Shown here: positions 4,856 to 6,714 of the stretch, in pieces
Numbering within the stretch: position 1 is the first letter of the stretch
Layout of the letters: each line of letters starts with the position of its first letter
Source: a bacterium
Lineage (GTDB): Bacteria > UBA10199 > 2-02-FULL-44-16 > JAAZCA01
Direction: 5' to 3'
NCBI GenBank assembly: GCA_041648665.1
Contig: JBAZOP010000124.1
Location: 1 to 6,714, forward strand
DNA length: 6,714 bases
Position numbers and translations under genes: made by a program
Notes under the pieces: model-generated
Told to the model about the DNA's origin: nothing
The model's input: the letters and a program-made list of their open reading frames with translations, nothing else
Database searches by the model: none

Positions 4856-5754
4856 AAGTGTTGGTTACAGGCTCAGAGGGGCTTATCGGTAGCGCGCTGT
4901 GCTCGCTATTGGAAAGCTGCGGACACCAAGCAGTGCGACTTGATACACGGTTGGCTGAAGGAGCTGTGTTTCGAGGAGACGTAAGAGACCGCACGCTGGT
5001 GCGCAATGCTGTGAGCGGTTGTTCTGGTGTTGTACATCTTGCGGCGGTATCTAGAGTGATCTGGGGAGAGCAAAATCCGGCGCTGTGTCGTTCGGTCAAT
5101 GAAGGCGGCACTGAAACGGTGCTAGACGAAGCTGTAAGTCGCGCTGGTGCGTGGATGATGTATGCCAGCAGCCGTGAAGTGTATGGCGAATGCCTCCCTG
5201 GACTTACGCCAGAAGATGCACCGCGCTTACCCATCAACGTCTATGGTGTGACCAAGGTAACAGGTGAATTGAAGATGGCGGTTGCTCGGTCAAAAGGTGG
5301 TCGCACATCGGTTGTTCGCTTTTCCAATGTGTACGGCACTACGAGCGACCATGCCGATCGGGTAACGCCAGCATTCACTCGGGCAGCGGCAGAGGGGCGG
5401 GAGCTTCGGCTTGACGGACCTGACCATGTGTTCGACTTCACATACGTGCATGACGTGGTGAAAGGTGTGTTGCTTGCCGTGGAAGCATTGGAAGCTGGAG
5501 AGAGTGAGCTTCCAGACATCCACTTCGTTACAGGTCACGGTACTGATATGCGAACTGTGGCAGAACTCGCAGTAGCTTCTGGTGCTCCGGGAGCACGGAT
5601 TGTCGAAGGCGTTCCACGCAATTACGACGTGGCGCACTTCGTAGGTGACCCGGCGAGAGCGATGGCTGTTCTCGGTTGGAAAGCTGAGCGCTTGGTGGAT
5701 TGGGGAGTGCCCAAGCTAGTAAGCGCATTCAAGGCGATAGCAAACCCCGCATAA
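4852..5754 (+). CDS. NAD(P)-dependent extended-SDR sugar-nucleotide epimerase/dehydratase
   Basis: This 300-aa soluble Rossmann enzyme is of the extended short-chain dehydrogenase family, the GalE/UDP-sugar epimerase group. The nucleotide-binding GSEGLIG (GxxGxxG, 7-13) starts after the first strand, and Asp31 is placed to bind the adenosine ribose of NAD. HLAAVS (62-67), YASSREVYG (104-112) and catalytic Tyr131-xxx-Lys135 (YGVTK) follow. RFSNVYG (156-162) and DFTYVHDVV (195-203) are typical sugar-nucleotide-binding segments. All catalytic residues appear intact. The exact substrate cannot be read; 4-epimerisation of a UDP-sugar, C4-C6 dehydration and UDP-sugar decarboxylation are all made by relatives. 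AGGGGGGAG at 4837-4845 is 6 nt upstream, and the start overlaps the previous stop as ATGA. Third-position G+C (20 of the first 40 codons) is the lowest sampled. Position suggests it makes donor sugar for the two preceding genes. Confidence 0.85.
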   Translation: MKVLVTGSEGLIGSALCSLLESCGHQAVRLDTRLAEGAVFRGDVRDRTLVRNAVSGCSGVVHLAAVSRVIWGEQNPALCRSVNEGGTETVLDEAVSRAGAWMMYASSREVYGECLPGLTPEDAPRLPINVYGVTKVTGELKMAVARSKGGRTSVVRFSNVYGTTSDHADRVTPAFTRAAAEGRELRLDGPDHVFDFTYVHDVVKGVLLAVEALEAGESELPDIHFVTGHGTDMRTVAELAVASGAPGARIVEGVPRNYDVAHFVGDPARAMAVLGWKAERLVDWGVPKLVSAFKAIANPA

Positions 5755-5755
5755 T
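5750..5755 (+). promoter_or_regulatory. Possible -10 element (CATAAT) at the operon end
   Basis: CATAAT at 5750-5755 matches TATAAT in five of six positions and ends 6 nt before the ATG at 5762, which lacks a Shine-Dalgarno. A weak TTCAAG at 5728-5733 lies 16 bases upstream. The hexamer includes the TAA stop of the preceding gene, so it could be chance. Confidence 0.25.
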
Positions 5756-5761
5756 TCCACC

Positions 5762-5986
5762 ATGCATCCCATCCGATGGATCAAGACCTACGTGCTCGGC
5801 TTGCTGAGCGACCTGCGCGCGCCGTTCGAGGTTGAGCCTCCCGAGCCCCCGGCGGCGCCGCTGCCCCCGCGCATCCCGCCCGAGGCGTTGGCGATGGCGA
5901 CGCCTCCCCCCGCGTTAGACCGGGTTAACGTGGCAGCTAAGCCGCTGCGTGGTAGCCTGCGGGACAGGATGCGGAAGGCGAGGTAG
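5762..5986 (+). CDS. Small proline-rich hypothetical protein (74 aa)
   Basis: The product is not recognised. The N-terminus (MHPIRWIKTYVLGLLSDL, residues 1-18) is a short hydrophobic/basic stretch that could be an amphipathic or membrane-associated helix. Residues 24-52 are proline- and alanine-rich (EPPEPPAAPLPPRIPP and PPPALD), and the C-terminus is basic (LRGSLRDRMRKAR). The gene begins 7 bases after the epimerase with no Shine-Dalgarno. Third-position G+C (36 of the first 40 codons) is the highest sampled and very different from the neighbouring cassette, which suggests it belongs to the phage backbone. It is 4 bases from the next gene. Low-complexity composition makes the reading frame less certain, but the tight spacing supports it. 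Confidence 0.6.
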   Translation: MHPIRWIKTYVLGLLSDLRAPFEVEPPEPPAAPLPPRIPPEALAMATPPPALDRVNVAAKPLRGSLRDRMRKAR

Positions 5987-5990
5987 CGAC

Positions 5991-6440
5991 ATGGCAGAGC
6001 AGGAGCGAGACGAGCAGGGACGGTTCGCTAGCGGCGGCGGTGGTGGAAGTGGGTTTTCTGGGCGTCTTGGCAAGGGTGTGAAGGAACCGGACAGCGCTGG
6101 CTCTGCGTCGAACGCTGCACACCAAGCATCCAATACCGCGTTTAGCGCACAGGACGCCAGCAGTCACCAAGCCGCCGCAGATATGCATCGGGAGGCTGCT
6201 GAGATGCACCGGGTCGAGGCTTACCACCACGAGGATAACGGCAATAAGAAGTACGCGAAGAGTTCGGAGGATACCGCCAAGTATCACGATCGGAAGGCAA
6301 AGAACCATGAGGATGCAGTGAAGACCGGGCACTATCGAGATGCCGAAGCGATTCGGTTGAAGCTCGGTGTGCAAGGTTCCAGGGACAATCCTATCAGGCA
6401 GCACAACCTCAAGTCTTGGGCTGAGCGCAAGACTCGCTAG
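5991..6440 (+). CDS. Gly/His/Ala-rich helical hypothetical protein, phage virion-associated-like (149 aa)
   Basis: This is a 149-residue protein of unknown function. It begins with RDEQGRFASGGGGGSGF (residues 6-22), a DxxGRFASGG-type motif often seen in phage small or morphogenesis proteins. The rest is mostly helical, with alanine- and histidine-rich heptad-like spacing (SSHQAAADMHREAAEMHR, then EAYHHED and KYHDRKAKNHEDAVK), which gives a long charged helix or coiled coil. There is no signal peptide or catalytic motif. GAGG at 5980-5983 gives 7-nt spacing to ATG 5991; the frame is open upstream to 5949 without support. Third-position G+C is moderate (24 of 40), resembling the cassette rather than its left neighbour. 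It lies between the modification operon and a possible structural gene. A scaffold-like or virion accessory role is inferred weakly. Confidence 0.65.
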   Translation: MAEQERDEQGRFASGGGGGSGFSGRLGKGVKEPDSAGSASNAAHQASNTAFSAQDASSHQAAADMHREAAEMHRVEAYHHEDNGNKKYAKSSEDTAKYHDRKAKNHEDAVKTGHYRDAEAIRLKLGVQGSRDNPIRQHNLKSWAERKTR

Positions 6441-6455
6441 CTTCCCGCTCCCCGC

Positions 6456-6473
6456 GCGCGCTACAATGCGCGC
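6456..6473 (+). promoter_or_regulatory. Palindrome-flanked -10 element abutting a start codon
   Basis: TACAAT at 6462-6467 (one mismatch to TATAAT) is flanked by GCGCGC at 6456-6461 and GCGCGC at 6468-6473, and the ATG starts at 6474. This gives a perfect 6-bp inverted repeat around a -10 hexamer and a start codon 6 nt after it, with no Shine-Dalgarno. It fits a promoter for a leaderless mRNA, or an operator. No clear -35 box is visible. Confidence 0.5.
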
Positions 6474-6714
6474 ATGCCGTCCGCAGCCGTCATCCCCATC
6501 ACGCAAGGCCAGTCTGGAGCCACCTTCGTTCCCCAGAAGAACTGGGGCTTCAGCGAGGCCAGCCTCACGTTCCAGGCCACCAAGCTTGTCACGTCCGACC
6601 GCTACGCGGACCTGGAGCGCCGATCGCACTACTACACTTGCCAACAGAACGACGCGAAACGTTACGACTTCGACGGGCGCAACGTCAAGCCGGGGCCGTG
6701 GACGATGCAGCAGC
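6474..6714 (+). CDS. Partial phage protein, possibly portal/structural (N-terminal 80 aa)
   Basis: An ATG at 6474 opens a frame that runs without a stop to the window end, giving 80 codons; the 3' part is missing. Third-position G+C is high (34 of the first 40), which supports coding. The N-terminus (PSAAVIPITQGQSGATFVPQ) is extended and polar. Residues 44-65 include DLERRSHYYTCQQNDAKRYD followed by FDG, an arrangement of aromatic and charged residues similar to N-terminal parts of some phage portal proteins. That similarity is from memory and cannot be confirmed here. The upstream gap of 33 bases holds only the TACAAT element, so the gene likely starts a new transcript, as expected for a structural module. 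It could also be another head or tail gene. Confidence 0.65.
   Translation, partial: MPSAAVIPITQGQSGATFVPQKNWGFSEASLTFQATKLVTSDRYADLERRSHYYTCQQNDAKRYDFDGRNVKPGPWTMQQ

Noticed and set aside
5937..6644. Antisense open frame of 235 codons
   Set aside because: It spans parts of three sense genes and their promoter, has no ribosome-binding site, and has no domain signature.
1..6714. CRISPR array, tRNA, IS element or TET/JBP gene
   Set aside because: No spaced direct repeats, cloverleaf, transposase motif or HxD dioxygenase core was seen in any supported frame.

Overview
This 6.7 kb window reads as part of a tailed-phage (Caudoviricetes) genome or a prophage of a GC-rich bacterium. All supportable genes are on the + strand. 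They are mostly small and packed end to end, with start/stop overlaps (GTGA, ATGA) and purine-rich Shine-Dalgarno sequences. There are also several phage-type families: an excisionase/MerR-like helix-turn-helix protein, two ParB/sulfiredoxin-fold proteins of the phage type, and a TET-associated-type glycosyltransferase. No rRNA, tRNA, CRISPR array, integrase or transposase was seen. The host cannot be named from the sequence.

Layout. (1) Bases 1-1703: a run of small genes, comprising an unknown 78-aa protein, the HTH protein, an unknown 130-aa protein, two overlapping Cys/His-rich putative zinc-binding proteins and a possible 23-aa membrane microprotein. (2) Bases 1704-1786: the main control region, with a sigma70-like promoter, a 7-bp inverted repeat across its spacer, and an 8-bp inverted repeat that would hide the Shine-Dalgarno of the next gene. 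(3) Bases 1787-5754: a tightly coupled operon of ParB-like 1, ParB-like 2, TAGT-like glycosyltransferase, RGP/UDP-arabinopyranose-mutase-like protein and extended-SDR sugar-nucleotide epimerase. (4) Bases 5762-6440: two small proteins, one Pro-rich and one Gly/His/Ala-rich. (5) Bases 6474-6714: the start of a gene that runs off the window, possibly a structural gene such as portal.

The central proposal is that 2462-5754 is a DNA-hypermodification cassette. Phage TAGT enzymes are known to glycosylate 5-hydroxymethylcytosine made by phage TET/JBP oxygenases. Here a TAGT sits directly beside an RGP-family protein, whose plant relatives interconvert UDP-arabinopyranose and UDP-arabinofuranose, and beside an SDR that could make or epimerise the nucleotide sugar. 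Together they suggest a dedicated donor-sugar pathway, possibly arabinose-type, feeding DNA glycosylation. No TET/JBP or cytosine methyltransferase lies in the window, so those steps would have to be encoded elsewhere.

Hand counts of third-position G+C over the first 40 codons give 35/40 (HTH gene), 34/40 (ParB-like 1), 26/40 (ParB-like 2), 24/40 (TAGT), 24/40 (RGP-like), 20/40 (SDR), 36/40 (Pro-rich gene), 24/40 (Gly/His gene) and 34/40 (last gene). The cassette therefore looks compositionally foreign to its flanks, with the left boundary between the two ParB-like genes.
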